Positions 1-9,779 of a stretch of DNA of 27,151 nucleotides are shown here, in pieces. A program made the translations under genes and the position numbers. This DNA comes from CAYXEN01 sp964464035. GTDB lineage: Bacteria; Krumholzibacteriota; Krumholzibacteriia; WVZY01. Position 1 is the stretch's first letter. Each line of letters begins with the position of its first letter. The notes beneath the pieces are model-generated. The model saw only the letters and a list, made by a program, of their open reading frames with translations, did not search any database and was not told where the DNA came from. The stretch covers positions 1-27,151 of the forward strand of contig CAYXEN010000034.1 in the NCBI GenBank assembly GCA_964464035.1. The letters are read 5' to 3'.

Positions 1-1398
1 CTTGGCCTTTTCGAGAACTTCTTCGATGGTTCCGACCATGTAGAAGGCCTGCTCGGGGACGTCGTCGTACTTGCCTTCTATGATCTCACTGAAGCCGCGG
101 ATCGTGTCCTGGATCTTTACGTACTTCCCTGCCGTCCCCGTGAAGACTTCCGCGACGAAGAACGGTTGCGACAGGAACCTCTGGATCCTCCTCGCCCTTC
201 TCACGATGAGCTTGTCTTCCTCGGAGAGCTCGTCCATGCCGAGGATGGCGATGATGTCCTGGAGTTCCTTGTTTCTCTGGAGGATCTCCTGGACCCTCCT
301 GGCAACGCGGAAATGTTCCTCGCCTACGACCTGCGGGCTCAAGATGCGCGAGGTGGAAGCCAGCGGGTCCATGGCGGGGTATATCCCCAGCTCGGCGATG
401 GAACGCGAGAGAACCGTCGTCGCGTCGAGGTGCGCGAAGGTCGTCGCGGGGGCCGGATCGGTGATGTCGTCGGCAGGCACGTAGATGGCCTGCACGGAAG
501 TGATCGATCCGGCCTTGGTCGAGCAGATCCTCTCCTGGAGAGCGCCCATCTCGGTGCCTAGGGTGGGCTGGTAGCCCACCGCTGACGGCATGCGCCCGAG
601 GAGCGCCGATACCTCCGAACCCGCCTGGACGAAACGGAAGATGTTGTCGATGAAGAGGAGCACGTCCTGGTGTTCCTCGTCGCGGAAGTACTCGGCTATG
701 GTCACGCCGCTCAGGCCGACGCGAAGCCTTGCGCCGGGCGGCTCGTTCATCTGGCCGAAGACGAGGCTCGTCTTCTCGATGACTCCCGACTCGGTCATCT
801 CGAGGTAGAGGTCGTTGCCCTCCCTCGTTCTCTCTCCCACTCCCGCGAACACGGAAAAACCTCCATGCTCCGTGGCTATGTTGCGGATGAGCTCCATGAT
901 GATGACCGTCTTGCCCACGCCGGCGCCGCCGAAGAGGCCGATCTTGCCCCCCTTGGGGTAGGGGGCCAGGAGGTCGATGACCTTGATCCCCGTTTCGAGC
1001 TGTTCAGCTTCGGTCGCCTGGTCTTCGAGCTCGGGCGGTTTCCTGTGTATGGGATAACGCTTGTTCGGCTCGGCGACGGGGCCCTTGCCGTCGATCGGCT
1101 CGCCCAGGAGGTTGAAGATCCTGCCCAGCGACTGGGATCCCACGGGAACGGATATCGGTTCGCCCAGGTCTTCGGCCTCCATGCCGCGCACCAGGCCGTC
1201 GGTGGAACTCATCGCGATGCATCTGACCACGTTGCCGCCGACGTGCAACGAGACTTCGCACGTGATGTCGATGTCCTTGTCCTTGTCCACTATCTTGATG
1301 GCATTCAAGAGCTCGGGCAGCCGGTCTGAGGGAAACTCGATGTCGACTGTCGGCCCGATCACCTGAACGATCCTGCCGATGTTCCTTTCCTTGGTCAT
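1..1398 (-). CDS. atpD: ATP synthase F1 beta subunit (3' end cut by window edge)
   Basis: Catalytic beta subunit of the F1 head, which makes ATP from ADP and phosphate on the cytoplasmic side of the membrane. 466 codons are present and the frame is still open at base 1. The last visible residues (EEVLEKAK) match the usual C-terminus of the family, so only a few codons are missing. Visible landmarks are the Walker A loop GGAGVGKT near residues 157-164, the catalytic glutamate in GERTREG near 189, and a DELSEED motif in the C-terminal part. The ATG at 1398 is preceded by AGGAG at a good distance. It follows atpG by 45 bases; atpC should lie beyond the left edge. Identity is certain from these motifs and the operon position. 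Confidence 0.98.
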   Translation of the reverse strand, partial: MTKERNIGRIVQVIGPTVDIEFPSDRLPELLNAIKIVDKDKDIDITCEVSLHVGGNVVRCIAMSSTDGLVRGMEAEDLGEPISVPVGSQSLGRIFNLLGEPIDGKGPVAEPNKRYPIHRKPPELEDQATEAEQLETGIKVIDLLAPYPKGGKIGLFGGAGVGKTVIIMELIRNIATEHGGFSVFAGVGERTREGNDLYLEMTESGVIEKTSLVFGQMNEPPGARLRVGLSGVTIAEYFRDEEHQDVLLFIDNIFRFVQAGSEVSALLGRMPSAVGYQPTLGTEMGALQERICSTKAGSITSVQAIYVPADDITDPAPATTFAHLDATTVLSRSIAELGIYPAMDPLASTSRILSPQVVGEEHFRVARRVQEILQRNKELQDIIAILGMDELSEEDKLIVRRARRIQRFLSQPFFVAEVFTGTAGKYVKIQDTIRGFSEIIEGKYDDVPEQAFYMVGTIEEVLEKAK

Positions 1399-1443
1399 TT
1401 CTCGTTTGCTCCTTTTTTCGTTCGTTCCCGCTGCATCCATCAA

Positions 1444-2370
1444 TCAGCTCAAAGCTTCAGCCCCGCCGACGATCTCGGCCAATTCCTTGGTTATGATGGC
1501 CTGGCGCAGGCGGTTGCGAAGTATGATTAGATCCTGCAACATCTCTTCCGCGTTCTTCGTCGCCAGTTGCATGGCCGACATCCTCGCGCCGTACTCCGAT
1601 GCGAAGGATTCGGACAACGCGGAGAAAATCTTCGTCGTGGCATATAGAGGTATCAACCTCGCGAAGACGGAGTCGATATCGGGTTCCAGGATGAAGAGTT
1701 CTTCGGATCTTTCTCCGGCGACGCGGGGAATGCTCAAGAATTTGTCCGTCGTGACGGTCGAGCTCAAGGCGGTCTTGAAGCGCGTGTATATTATGTGGAT
1801 CGAGTCGACCTCGTCTGTGACGTAGAGCTCTACGAGTTTCGAGGTTATCTCCTTTATCTCGTCCAGCAACAGCTTGTCGCTCACCCCTTCGCGATGATAT
1901 ATGATCGGTGTCTCCTTGTTACGGAAGAACTGGTATCCCTTCTTGCCGATGGTTATGAGCTTGCAGTCCATGCCTTCATGGGCGCGTATGAACTTCTGCG
2001 CCTCCCTTATCAGCTTGGTGTTGAAGGCGCCGCAGAGTCCGCGATCCGCCGTGACAAGCACGACGCCCGGTCTCACTCCTTCACCGGGGGCGAAGAGCTT
2101 CGAGCGCGGGGCTTCGATCGGCGCCGCTCCGTCGATGAACGAGAGCGACACGGTCGTCTCGTCCTCTGAAGCGTTCGCTTGCGCGCCGAAGATGATGCCC
2201 GACAGAACTCCCAGGATCCCCGTGAGCTCGTCCGCGTAGGGTCGCGTTGCCTTGGCGCGGTTCTGGGCGCGCGTGAACTTGGCGGCCGCGACCAGTTGCA
2301 TGGCTCGGGTGATCTTCTTGATGTTCCCGACGAGCTTGATTCTTGCTTTTATGTCCAGTAATGAAGCCAT
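1444..2370 (-). CDS. atpG: ATP synthase F1 gamma subunit
   Basis: Central rotor shaft that couples c-ring rotation to the catalytic head. The N-terminus (MASLLDIKARIKLVGNIKKITRAM) and the C-terminal helix (rich in RNRLRQAIITKELAEIVGGAEAL) are the two conserved coiled-coil helices. The central GLCGAFN motif is also present. At 308 residues it is about 20 longer than the E. coli protein. The extra length appears to be a segment around residues 67-100, rich in Glu, Pro and Ser, before the Rossmann-like core. The gene sits 27 bases after atpA, and its ribosome site is weak (GGGAAA), so translation coupling is likely. Confidence 0.97.
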   Translation of the reverse strand: MASLLDIKARIKLVGNIKKITRAMQLVAAAKFTRAQNRAKATRPYADELTGILGVLSGIIFGAQANASEDETTVSLSFIDGAAPIEAPRSKLFAPGEGVRPGVVLVTADRGLCGAFNTKLIREAQKFIRAHEGMDCKLITIGKKGYQFFRNKETPIIYHREGVSDKLLLDEIKEITSKLVELYVTDEVDSIHIIYTRFKTALSSTVTTDKFLSIPRVAGERSEELFILEPDIDSVFARLIPLYATTKIFSALSESFASEYGARMSAMQLATKNAEEMLQDLIILRNRLRQAIITKELAEIVGGAEALS

Positions 2371-2397
2371 TAGTCGAATTTTCCCAGGCGGGGAGCG

Positions 2398-3912
<1,515 letters not shown>

Positions 3913-3993
3913 CACTTTTCTCCTGTTGTTTGTCCCGCCATGCCCCGCGCGGATCGTAATGAAAGGAGTGCGGAGCGATATGGTTCGTTCGAG

Positions 3994-4542
3994 CTAGTAA
4001 ACCCTCACTTCCTTGAGATTACTCCTGAGTTTTTCGAGGTGATACTTGACGCTGCCGTCGATCACCTTGTTCTCCATCCTCACCACCATCCCCCCGATTA
4101 TGCTCTCGTCGATTCTCTTCTTGAGCCTGATTTTCTTGCCCGTGGCTTCTTCCAGTTTTCTCACGGCTTTGCTTTCCAGGTCCTCGTCCAGGGGAATCGC
4201 GGTCGTGACCTGGACCTCGACGATCCCCTGGGACTTTTCGTAGAGCTCCGTGTACGCCTGGGCTATCTCCTCTATATGATCGAACCTCTCCTTCGTTATC
4301 AGCAGCTTGATGAAGTTGACGAAGGTCGTGTTCGTAATGTCGCCGAAAGTCTTCTCGACAAGGGCGTTCTTTTCCTCGGTCAGGATCTGAGGAGAGAGCA
4401 GAAAGTTCTTGAACCGGCGATTGCGCTCGAGGACCCCGCAGAAGTCGGCGAGATCGCGCTGCATCTCGCCCGTGATCCCTTTCTTGCGCGAAGCCTCGAA
4501 GAGGGCGACGGCGTACCTCTTCGCCAATCCTCCATATATCAT
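3994..4542 (-). CDS. atpH: ATP synthase delta subunit (OSCP)
   Basis: Peripheral-stalk subunit that joins the top of F1 to the b subunit. The 182-residue length is normal. It has the OSCP pattern: an N-terminal helical domain starting GGLAKRYAVALFE, and a C-terminal end with KVIDGSVKYHLEKLRSNL (family consensus: D-x-S-hhG-hxxxL). The start ATG at 4542 is preceded by GGGAGGAAAG. It lies between atpF and atpA. The usual glycine of the C-terminal SIIGG motif is present. Confidence 0.95.
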   Translation of the reverse strand: MIYGGLAKRYAVALFEASRKKGITGEMQRDLADFCGVLERNRRFKNFLLSPQILTEEKNALVEKTFGDITNTTFVNFIKLLITKERFDHIEEIAQAYTELYEKSQGIVEVQVTTAIPLDEDLESKAVRKLEEATGKKIRLKKRIDESIIGGMVVRMENKVIDGSVKYHLEKLRSNLKEVRVY

Positions 4543-4606
4543 TTCTTTCCTCCCGGGGTCCCGCGCCCGTCGGGATCCAAGGGATATGAACGCCCGAGCA
4601 TGCGCA

Positions 4607-5095
4607 TCAGCCGCCCTCCACCTGGAATTCGTCGAGGAACTCGCTGATCAGCTTCTTGTGACGTTCCTTGTCCAGCTTCTCCTTGATCACTTTTTCGGCC
4701 GAAGTGATGACGGCGTCGATCATGCGGTCGCGCAGGATAGTGTTCGCCTTGTCGAGTTCTATGGCGATGTCCTGGCGGGTTTTCTCCCGCGTGGCGATGG
4801 CTTCCCGGCGTGCTTCTTCCTTGATCTGGCCGGCCAGCTTGTTGGCTTCCTGGGCCGCTTCCTGGATCTTGAGCCTTCTGGTGGACTCTATGTTTTCCAG
4901 TTCCTTTTCATACTTCGACTTGTCGGCTTCGACTTCGCTGCGCGCTCTCTCGATTTCCTCGAAAGTCGAGGCGATGGTCTGGCGGCGTTTCTCCATGAAG
5001 CCGAGCAAACCTTCCCAGGCATAGCGCTTGAGAAGCCAGACGGCCACCAGGAAGCCGATGATCTGGGTTACGATTTGCCCCCATTCCAGTCCCAT
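4607..5095 (-). CDS. atpF: ATP synthase F0 b subunit
   Basis: Peripheral-stalk subunit anchored by one N-terminal transmembrane helix (about residues 7-25). A long, highly charged helix follows (residues 30-155), dominated by Glu, Lys, Arg and Ala in a coiled-coil pattern. The length of 162 residues is typical. GGAG lies upstream of the ATG at 5095. It is placed between the c and delta genes, as in most bacterial operons. There is only one b gene, so a homodimeric stalk is expected. Confidence 0.96.
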   Translation of the reverse strand: MGLEWGQIVTQIIGFLVAVWLLKRYAWEGLLGFMEKRRQTIASTFEEIERARSEVEADKSKYEKELENIESTRRLKIQEAAQEANKLAGQIKEEARREAIATREKTRQDIAIELDKANTILRDRMIDAVITSAEKVIKEKLDKERHKKLISEFLDEFQVEGG

Positions 5096-5147
5096 TTTTT
5101 CTCCTTGCGATTGCTACGGCCTTCGAGAAGCGAAGGTCTTGGGTTTA

Positions 5148-5384
5148 TTAATGGCCTATGCTTCCCTTGAAGATGAACACCGTGACCAGCGCGTAGATCG
5201 TCAAGGCCTCGATGAGAGCGCACCCGATGATCATGCCGACCTGGATCTTGCCGGCCGCCTCGGGCTGCCTGCCCATCGCTTCCATGGCGGCGCCGACGGC
5301 CTTGCCCAGTCCTATCCCGCTGCCGAGAGCGGCGATTCCGAGACCGATTGGTAGTGCCAGGGACAACATCGATTGATAATCCAT
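5148..5384 (-). CDS. atpE: ATP synthase F0 c subunit
   Basis: Proteolipid that forms the rotor ring. It has 78 residues in two membrane helices joined by the polar loop RQPEA (39-43). Helix 1 carries a Gly-rich GSGIGLGK stretch, and helix 2 carries the ion-binding glutamate E59 in the context IEALTIYALV. The residues that complete a sodium site in Ilyobacter-type rings (Gln in helix 1, Ser/Thr after the Glu) are Leu26, Ala60 and Leu61 here, so proton coupling is the simpler reading. A strong ribosome site (GGAGG) suits the high copy number of this subunit. Confidence 0.97.
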   Translation of the reverse strand: MDYQSMLSLALPIGLGIAALGSGIGLGKAVGAAMEAMGRQPEAAGKIQVGMIIGCALIEALTIYALVTVFIFKGSIGH

Positions 5385-5412
5385 CGCGGTTCCTCCTTAC
5401 GTGGTTGCGCGC

Positions 5413-6237
5413 TCAATGATCCTCTTCGTGAGGCAGCATGAGCGCGAAGTAGATCGTCGACAACAACATGAACACCAGCGCCTGTATGAAGCTGGTGAGC
5501 ATGGCGAGAAAGATGAAAGGCAGCTGCAGGGGCACGCCGATCGGGAGATGCATGAATCCCAGCAGGCCGAGCCCCAGTCCTATGAATATGTAGAGCAGCA
5601 CGTCTTCCCCGGTCACGTTGCCGAAGAGTCGGAGCGAAAGACTCATGGGCTTCGCCAGCTCTTCCACTATATGCAGGGGAAGCATGAGAGGGATCAGGAC
5701 TATACCGATCACGTCGCGGGGCTGGCCCATCATGTGGTCGATGTAGCCTATTATCCCGTTTTTCCTTATTCCCGTGTACTGCACGTAGAGAAAAACACAG
5801 ATCGCGAGCGCGACCGTGGTATTGAGGTTCGAAGTCGGTGATTTCATCAGTGGTATCAGGCCGAGGAGGTTCATGGTCAGGATGTAGAGGAAGAGAGTCC
5901 CCAGGAAAGGAACGAATTCTCTGCCCCTTGGACCAAGTACCCCCACGATGAATTTCTCGAGTTCTTCCACGACGTATTCCACCGCGTTCTGCAGCGGCCC
6001 GGGAATCAACGTAGGCTTCCTGGAAGCCAGGCGGGCGATGACGATCAGGATGCCGGCCGCGATGAGAGAGAATATGAGGTTCTCCCATGTATGGATGAAA
6101 CCGGCGAAGGACGTGCCGTGAAACAGATCATGGAGCACCGTGATGAGGTTGGGGAGCTCGGGAGACCCTCCCTCGGAGCCCCCGCCTTCGGCCGAGGCGA
6201 AGAACATCATGTTTCTTGCAAGATCCAGAATATTCAT
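5413..6237 (-). CDS. atpB: ATP synthase F0 a subunit
   Basis: Membrane stator subunit with the ion half-channels. The 274-residue protein has five to six hydrophobic helices. The essential arginine is in the segment KPMSLSLRLFGNVTGED (about R203), and the family's second conserved segment follows (LPFIFLAMLTSFIQALVFMLLS). The N-terminal extension contains a Gly/Ser/Glu-rich stretch (residues 15-28) that lies outside the usual core. No clear ribosome site precedes the ATG at 6237. An internal ATG at residues 10-11 is an alternative but seems less likely. Confidence 0.96.
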   Translation of the reverse strand: MNILDLARNMMFFASAEGGGSEGGSPELPNLITVLHDLFHGTSFAGFIHTWENLIFSLIAAGILIVIARLASRKPTLIPGPLQNAVEYVVEELEKFIVGVLGPRGREFVPFLGTLFLYILTMNLLGLIPLMKSPTSNLNTTVALAICVFLYVQYTGIRKNGIIGYIDHMMGQPRDVIGIVLIPLMLPLHIVEELAKPMSLSLRLFGNVTGEDVLLYIFIGLGLGLLGFMHLPIGVPLQLPFIFLAMLTSFIQALVFMLLSTIYFALMLPHEEDH

Positions 6238-6263
6238 GGCGCAATAATCGGGTTTTCAGTCGC

Positions 6264-6662
6264 TCAGTTTCTTCCTCGCTCGTAGGCGATCCGATCGTCC
6301 TCGAGCTTCAGGACGGCTCGGCCGCATGCCTTCATCGTCATCACGAAGTGAGGCCAGATGAACCCCGCCAGGATGCCGGAGAGAGGGAACCATCCCGATC
6401 GAAGAACGATGAACCCCAGGGCATAGAGAACGGGAAACTTGACCGCGAGCAGGAGCGCCGCCCTCCAGGGATTCCTGCCTTCCCTCGCGAGGAGCGTTTT
6501 TACCAGCTCACCTATGAAAAAAGTGTTCACCAGCGTCCAGGCGATCGCGACGAGCCATGCGCCGGCGAACTCGATGCCCAGGTACGTTGCGATCACAGGT
6601 GACAGGAAGACTCCCAGGATGATCGATGTCTTTCTGACCCTGTTCAGGAATTCAATGCCCAT
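6264..6662 (-). CDS. ATP synthase subunit I-like membrane protein
   Basis: A 132-residue protein with four predicted membrane helices (about 12-30, 33-52, 68-86 and 92-110) and a charged C-terminal tail. The topology, size and position between atpZ and atpB match the AtpI family, thought to help c-ring assembly or cation supply. Sequence identity to characterised AtpI is not obvious by eye. Its start overlaps the end of the upstream gene by 11 bases, which indicates translational coupling. Assignment is by context and topology. Confidence 0.75.
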   Translation of the reverse strand: MGIEFLNRVRKTSIILGVFLSPVIATYLGIEFAGAWLVAIAWTLVNTFFIGELVKTLLAREGRNPWRAALLLAVKFPVLYALGFIVLRSGWFPLSGILAGFIWPHFVMTMKACGRAVLKLEDDRIAYERGRN

Positions 6663-6918
6663 CGCCGTTCTTCTTTTCGTTCTTGTCGCCTTCCGCCCCC
6701 GCCTTCTTTATCACGTTGATCACCTGGCGTGCGCCGGCGACGAAACCCATGATCAGAAAAATGATCGTAAAAATCGGGTCCGTGCCGAATCTACGATCCA
6801 GAAAGCTTCCTATGAAGAAACCTATCAATGGAGATACGGCCAGCAGCAGGGGGATCGTCGTGAGAAGACCTACCTGGCGCATCATCCAGTAACGGTCATC
6901 TTCCTTCTTTTTTTGCAA
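6652..6918 (-). CDS. atpZ: AtpZ/AtpI-family small membrane protein
   Basis: First gene of the ATP synthase operon, 88 residues. It shows the AtpZ pattern: a charged N-terminus (KKKEDDRYW), two membrane helices (about 15-36 and 48-66) separated by a short loop LDRRFGTDP, and a Lys/Glu-rich tail. AtpZ proteins work with AtpI in ion supply to, or assembly of, the F0 part. The only in-frame start that keeps the conserved charged N-terminus is TTG at 6918. The tandem ATG codons at residues 10-11 are an alternative, and neither has an ideal ribosome site. Confidence 0.82.
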   Translation of the reverse strand: MQKKKEDDRYWMMRQVGLLTTIPLLLAVSPLIGFFIGSFLDRRFGTDPIFTIIFLIMGFVAGARQVINVIKKAGAEGDKNEKKNGDGH

Positions 6919-7009
6919 GGAATTAGAACGGGAAGCAAAGCTTCAAAATCGCCCGCCGGCAAAATTCCAGCTTGCGGACGGTGGAACAACCCCGATCCTT
7001 GAAGCCGAG

Positions 7010-7038
7010 AATATACGTGAACTTTTTAACAAAGTCAA
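7010..7038 (-). promoter_or_regulatory. sigma70-type promoter of the ATP synthase operon
   Basis: On the minus strand the -35 box TTGACT (7038-7033) and the -10 box TATATT (7015-7010) are separated by exactly 17 bases. This is a near-consensus promoter in an AT-rich patch of otherwise GC-rich DNA. Transcription would start near 7003, giving a leader of about 85 bases before atpZ. It lies only about 40 bases past the stop codon of the upstream FG-GAP gene, so the operon has its own promoter. Confidence 0.8.
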
Positions 7039-7079
7039 CCCTGAAATTGATTAAGTTGCTTCATGCGTGTCCGCCCGTA

Positions 7080-9176
7080 TCATCTTGTGATCATTATCTT
7101 TGCCGAAGCGCTGCGACCGCCGAAGCGGATCCGCAAGACGTAGGTTCCCGCCGCGACCGGCTCCCCGCGACCGTTCCTCCCGTCCCAGGACAGCTCGTTT
7201 CGGTCTCCGGAAAGGGCCGTTGCCGGCAATGTGATCACTTCCGCCCCTCGAATGTCGTATATCGTTATCCTCGGGGTTCCCGGGCCGGGAAGCGTGAAGG
7301 GAATCGTCGTGGACGAGGAGAAAGGATTGGGATAGTTGGGGTGAACGACCAGGCCTGCTTGCGAAGGTACGGCCACGGATATGGAGAAGAGCTTTTTCCC
7401 CTCGATCGATACTTCGTAATTGTAGGCGTTCCCCGGCTCGGCGTACTCGTCCGTGAAGGTGTAGTGCGCCGGCGCTTCTTCGATGATTCCCCCCGCGTAG
7501 CGTTTCAATGAGCCCTTTTCGTCCCGCCTTGCGAGCCGGAAGGAAGAGGGATCGACGATCTCGCTGGTCTCCCATGCGAGTACGACGTCACCCCCGATGA
7601 TCTCGGCGGAGCGGGAGACAACCGTCGTGGTCGTGACGAGGGGGTCGCCCATGACGAGATCGCAGACCCCGGCGTATGAAGCTCCCGAGACTCGCGCGTT
7701 CCTAGACGCCACGAGCAACTCGAAAAAACCGTCGTTGTTCATGTCCCCCGTTGCGATCGAGCCCCCCGCGTAATCGTTCGAGGATGCGCCGTAGATGGCG
7801 GTGATACCGGCCTGCGACGAAGCGAGATCGAGCTGCGGGGGAAAGACTGCGCGCCCGAACACGATCGTGACTTCTCCCGCCCCGCTTCGAAGCAGGGGAC
7901 TGGCCTGAGGAGAACCGATCAACATGTCCTCTTTGCCGTCGAGATTCAGGTCGCCCGAGGCGAGGGACATACCGATATGATCCCCCGGTTCGCCCCCCAG
8001 GACCGACGAGATCCCGTAAGTACTCGATGCGAGATCGATGGTGTCGGGAGCCGAGGCTGCATCCGGAATCACGAACACGGCCCCGGCCTTGCTCTTTCCC
8101 GGGGGCGAATAGTCGATGGCGGAGAGAAAAGCATCCGGCAGGCCGTCGCCGCCGAGATCACCTGCACAGACCGCCGACCCCGAGAGCGCTCCGCTCGAAG
8201 GACCCAGGATCCGGACGACTCCCGTCGGCATTGCGAGGAGGTTCAAGGTGTCGGGCACGGATGCGGACCCGAATATCATGTAGGTCGTGCCTGCGGACGA
8301 GCGGCCGAAAGGGGATGCCATCGGGGCCCCGGCTATTACATCGGCGAAACCGTCTCCATCCAGGTCCTTCGCGATACAGGAATTGCCGAAAGTATCCGCC
8401 GCCCTCTCACCGAAGACGACGCTCACCCCCGTTTGATCGACGCCGAGATCCTCGAGGGCCGGCGGGGACGCGGAGCCGTACAATATGAACAGTTCTCCCG
8501 CGGAGGACCCGGTCGGAGGCGAAGCGAGCGGCGCCCCCATCACGACGTCGTCGAAGGAATCGCCGTTCAGGTCCGCCGCCGCGAGAGAACTTCCCAGCTT
8601 GTCCAGCGGTTGCTTGCCGTAGATCGTCGTGAAACCGGAGGATGCGCCCGCCAGATCGAGAGTGTCGGGCAGGGCGTCGCTCCCGTAGACGACTATGACC
8701 TCGCCGGCAAAGAAGCGCCCGGCGGGCGATGCCCACGGGATGCCCCATACTATGTCTTCCCGGCCGTCTCCGTCGACGTCGCCCGAGGACAGGACGGCGC
8801 CGACGTTCTGCACGGTCTGAGGACCCAGGATGCGCTTTATGTATGGGGCGCCGGAGCCGAGATCTATAACCGGGGGGAGCGTATCGCCTGCGATCACGAC
8901 GTAGAGGATACCGCAGTTGCCGCGGTTCTGGTAATCGAACCCCGGTGCGGCGATCACGATGTCGTCTCGCCCGTCGTTGTTCAGGTCGGCGAAAGCCACC
9001 GCCTGGCCCGTATAATCATTGGGGTCGACTCCGGTGAAGCGGTAATCCTGCCCGTTCAAGGAGAGATCTATGGTGGCCGCCGGGGAAACCGCGTAGAAGA
9101 GGCAGGCGGAAAAGAGAATCAGAAGCGGCGTGTTTCTGCAAACGCGATCGGAAAGAAGAACGAGTCGACGGGACAC
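7080..9176 (-). CDS. secreted seven-repeat FG-GAP (integrin-like) beta-propeller protein
   Basis: Exported protein of about 698 residues. I chose GTG at 9176 because AAAGGA lies 7 bases upstream; a longer ATG form at 9212 lacks this. A signal peptide covers about residues 1-35. Seven FG-GAP repeats follow, each with a calcium-loop pattern D-x-(N/D/G)-x-D-G/S-x-x-(D/E). They begin near residues 64, 133, 202, 271, 340, 409 and 478, exactly 69 residues apart. Most repeats contain a G-x-P-x-A-S-P motif. After the propeller comes an Fn3-like segment (about 520-605), then a C-terminal domain starting HPNYPNPF with WDGRNGRGEPVAAGTYVLR, the FlgD-Ig/secretion-domain style common in FCB bacteria. The role is probably cell-surface or secreted binding; no enzyme motif is seen. 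Confidence 0.9.
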   Translation of the reverse strand: MSRRLVLLSDRVCRNTPLLILFSACLFYAVSPAATIDLSLNGQDYRFTGVDPNDYTGQAVAFADLNNDGRDDIVIAAPGFDYQNRGNCGILYVVIAGDTLPPVIDLGSGAPYIKRILGPQTVQNVGAVLSSGDVDGDGREDIVWGIPWASPAGRFFAGEVIVVYGSDALPDTLDLAGASSGFTTIYGKQPLDKLGSSLAAADLNGDSFDDVVMGAPLASPPTGSSAGELFILYGSASPPALEDLGVDQTGVSVVFGERAADTFGNSCIAKDLDGDGFADVIAGAPMASPFGRSSAGTTYMIFGSASVPDTLNLLAMPTGVVRILGPSSGALSGSAVCAGDLGGDGLPDAFLSAIDYSPPGKSKAGAVFVIPDAASAPDTIDLASSTYGISSVLGGEPGDHIGMSLASGDLNLDGKEDMLIGSPQASPLLRSGAGEVTIVFGRAVFPPQLDLASSQAGITAIYGASSNDYAGGSIATGDMNNDGFFELLVASRNARVSGASYAGVCDLVMGDPLVTTTTVVSRSAEIIGGDVVLAWETSEIVDPSSFRLARRDEKGSLKRYAGGIIEEAPAHYTFTDEYAEPGNAYNYEVSIEGKKLFSISVAVPSQAGLVVHPNYPNPFSSSTTIPFTLPGPGTPRITIYDIRGAEVITLPATALSGDRNELSWDGRNGRGEPVAAGTYVLRIRFGGRSASAKIMITR

Positions 9177-9369
9177 GCAAGTTCCTTTCTGGCTGCTGCG
9201 CCATTCTAGCACGGTTGCCGTCGCCGGTATAGGGTAAATCCCCCTGTCGGCCCGGGGGAGCCCGGGCGCAGAAGTGTTGGGGGATGATCCCGCCCGGAGG
9301 AAACAAACCCCGGGGAGGAGCGTATAACAATCAGGAAACCAAGGACTTCTGCGACCGGAGACGGGATTG

Positions 9370-9399
9370 TTGAATATACCGGCATGCCCGTTGTATAAT
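9370..9399 (+). promoter_or_regulatory. probable sigma70 promoter before the small membrane gene
   Basis: TTGAAT (9370-9375) and a perfect TATAAT (9394-9399) are 18 bases apart, 31 bases upstream of the ATG at 9431. The rest of the 9177-9430 gap is GC-rich, with G/C-run inverted repeats (about 9240-9320) but nothing else I can name. Confidence 0.6.
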
Positions 9400-9430
9400 G
9401 GTGCGGTAACCCAATGCAGATAGGGGGCGT

Positions 9431-9706
9431 ATGTTGGAACTTCTATTCGGTTTCGGGATTCTCTTCGCGATCGGTTTTACGATCCTGGTTTTTCTGAAGT
9501 TGCTCTTTGCCTTGCTGGTCTTGCCTTTCAAGGTGGCCTTCTGGGTGGCGCGCGGCGTGCTCGGGGTGTTCATAGTGATTCCGTTGGCCATCCTCTTCAC
9601 GAACCTTTTCTCCCTGGCCCTGCCCATCGCCTTGTTCCTCTTGATGTTGCTCCCCGTGGCCTTGGGGATAGGTTTGCTCGTCCTCCTGTTCAAGCTGGTC
9701 TTCTGA
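9431..9706 (+). CDS. small hydrophobic membrane protein
   Basis: A 91-residue protein that is almost entirely hydrophobic, with about three membrane helices (residues 2-28, 32-58 and 60-88) and only a few lysines and one arginine near their ends. I do not recognise the family. A GGGG-rich sequence lies 4-8 bases before the ATG, and a good promoter lies upstream, which supports a real, separately transcribed gene. The bases at 9707-9779, between it and the converging glycosyltransferase gene, show no clear terminator. Confidence 0.6.
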   Translation: MLELLFGFGILFAIGFTILVFLKLLFALLVLPFKVAFWVARGVLGVFIVIPLAILFTNLFSLALPIALFLLMLLPVALGIGLLVLLFKLVF

Positions 9707-9779
9707 TCGGCCTGGAAGGCGACGGGATACCCGCAGGGCTGTCAGCGCTGTTACACCGCCGGAGGAGCGCAGGTTTTTC

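Noticed and set aside
7080..7350. Type IX secretion sorting signal on the FG-GAP protein
   Set aside because: The C-terminal domain fits the FlgD-like/secretion style of FCB bacteria, but no type IX genes are in view, so the export route cannot be stated.
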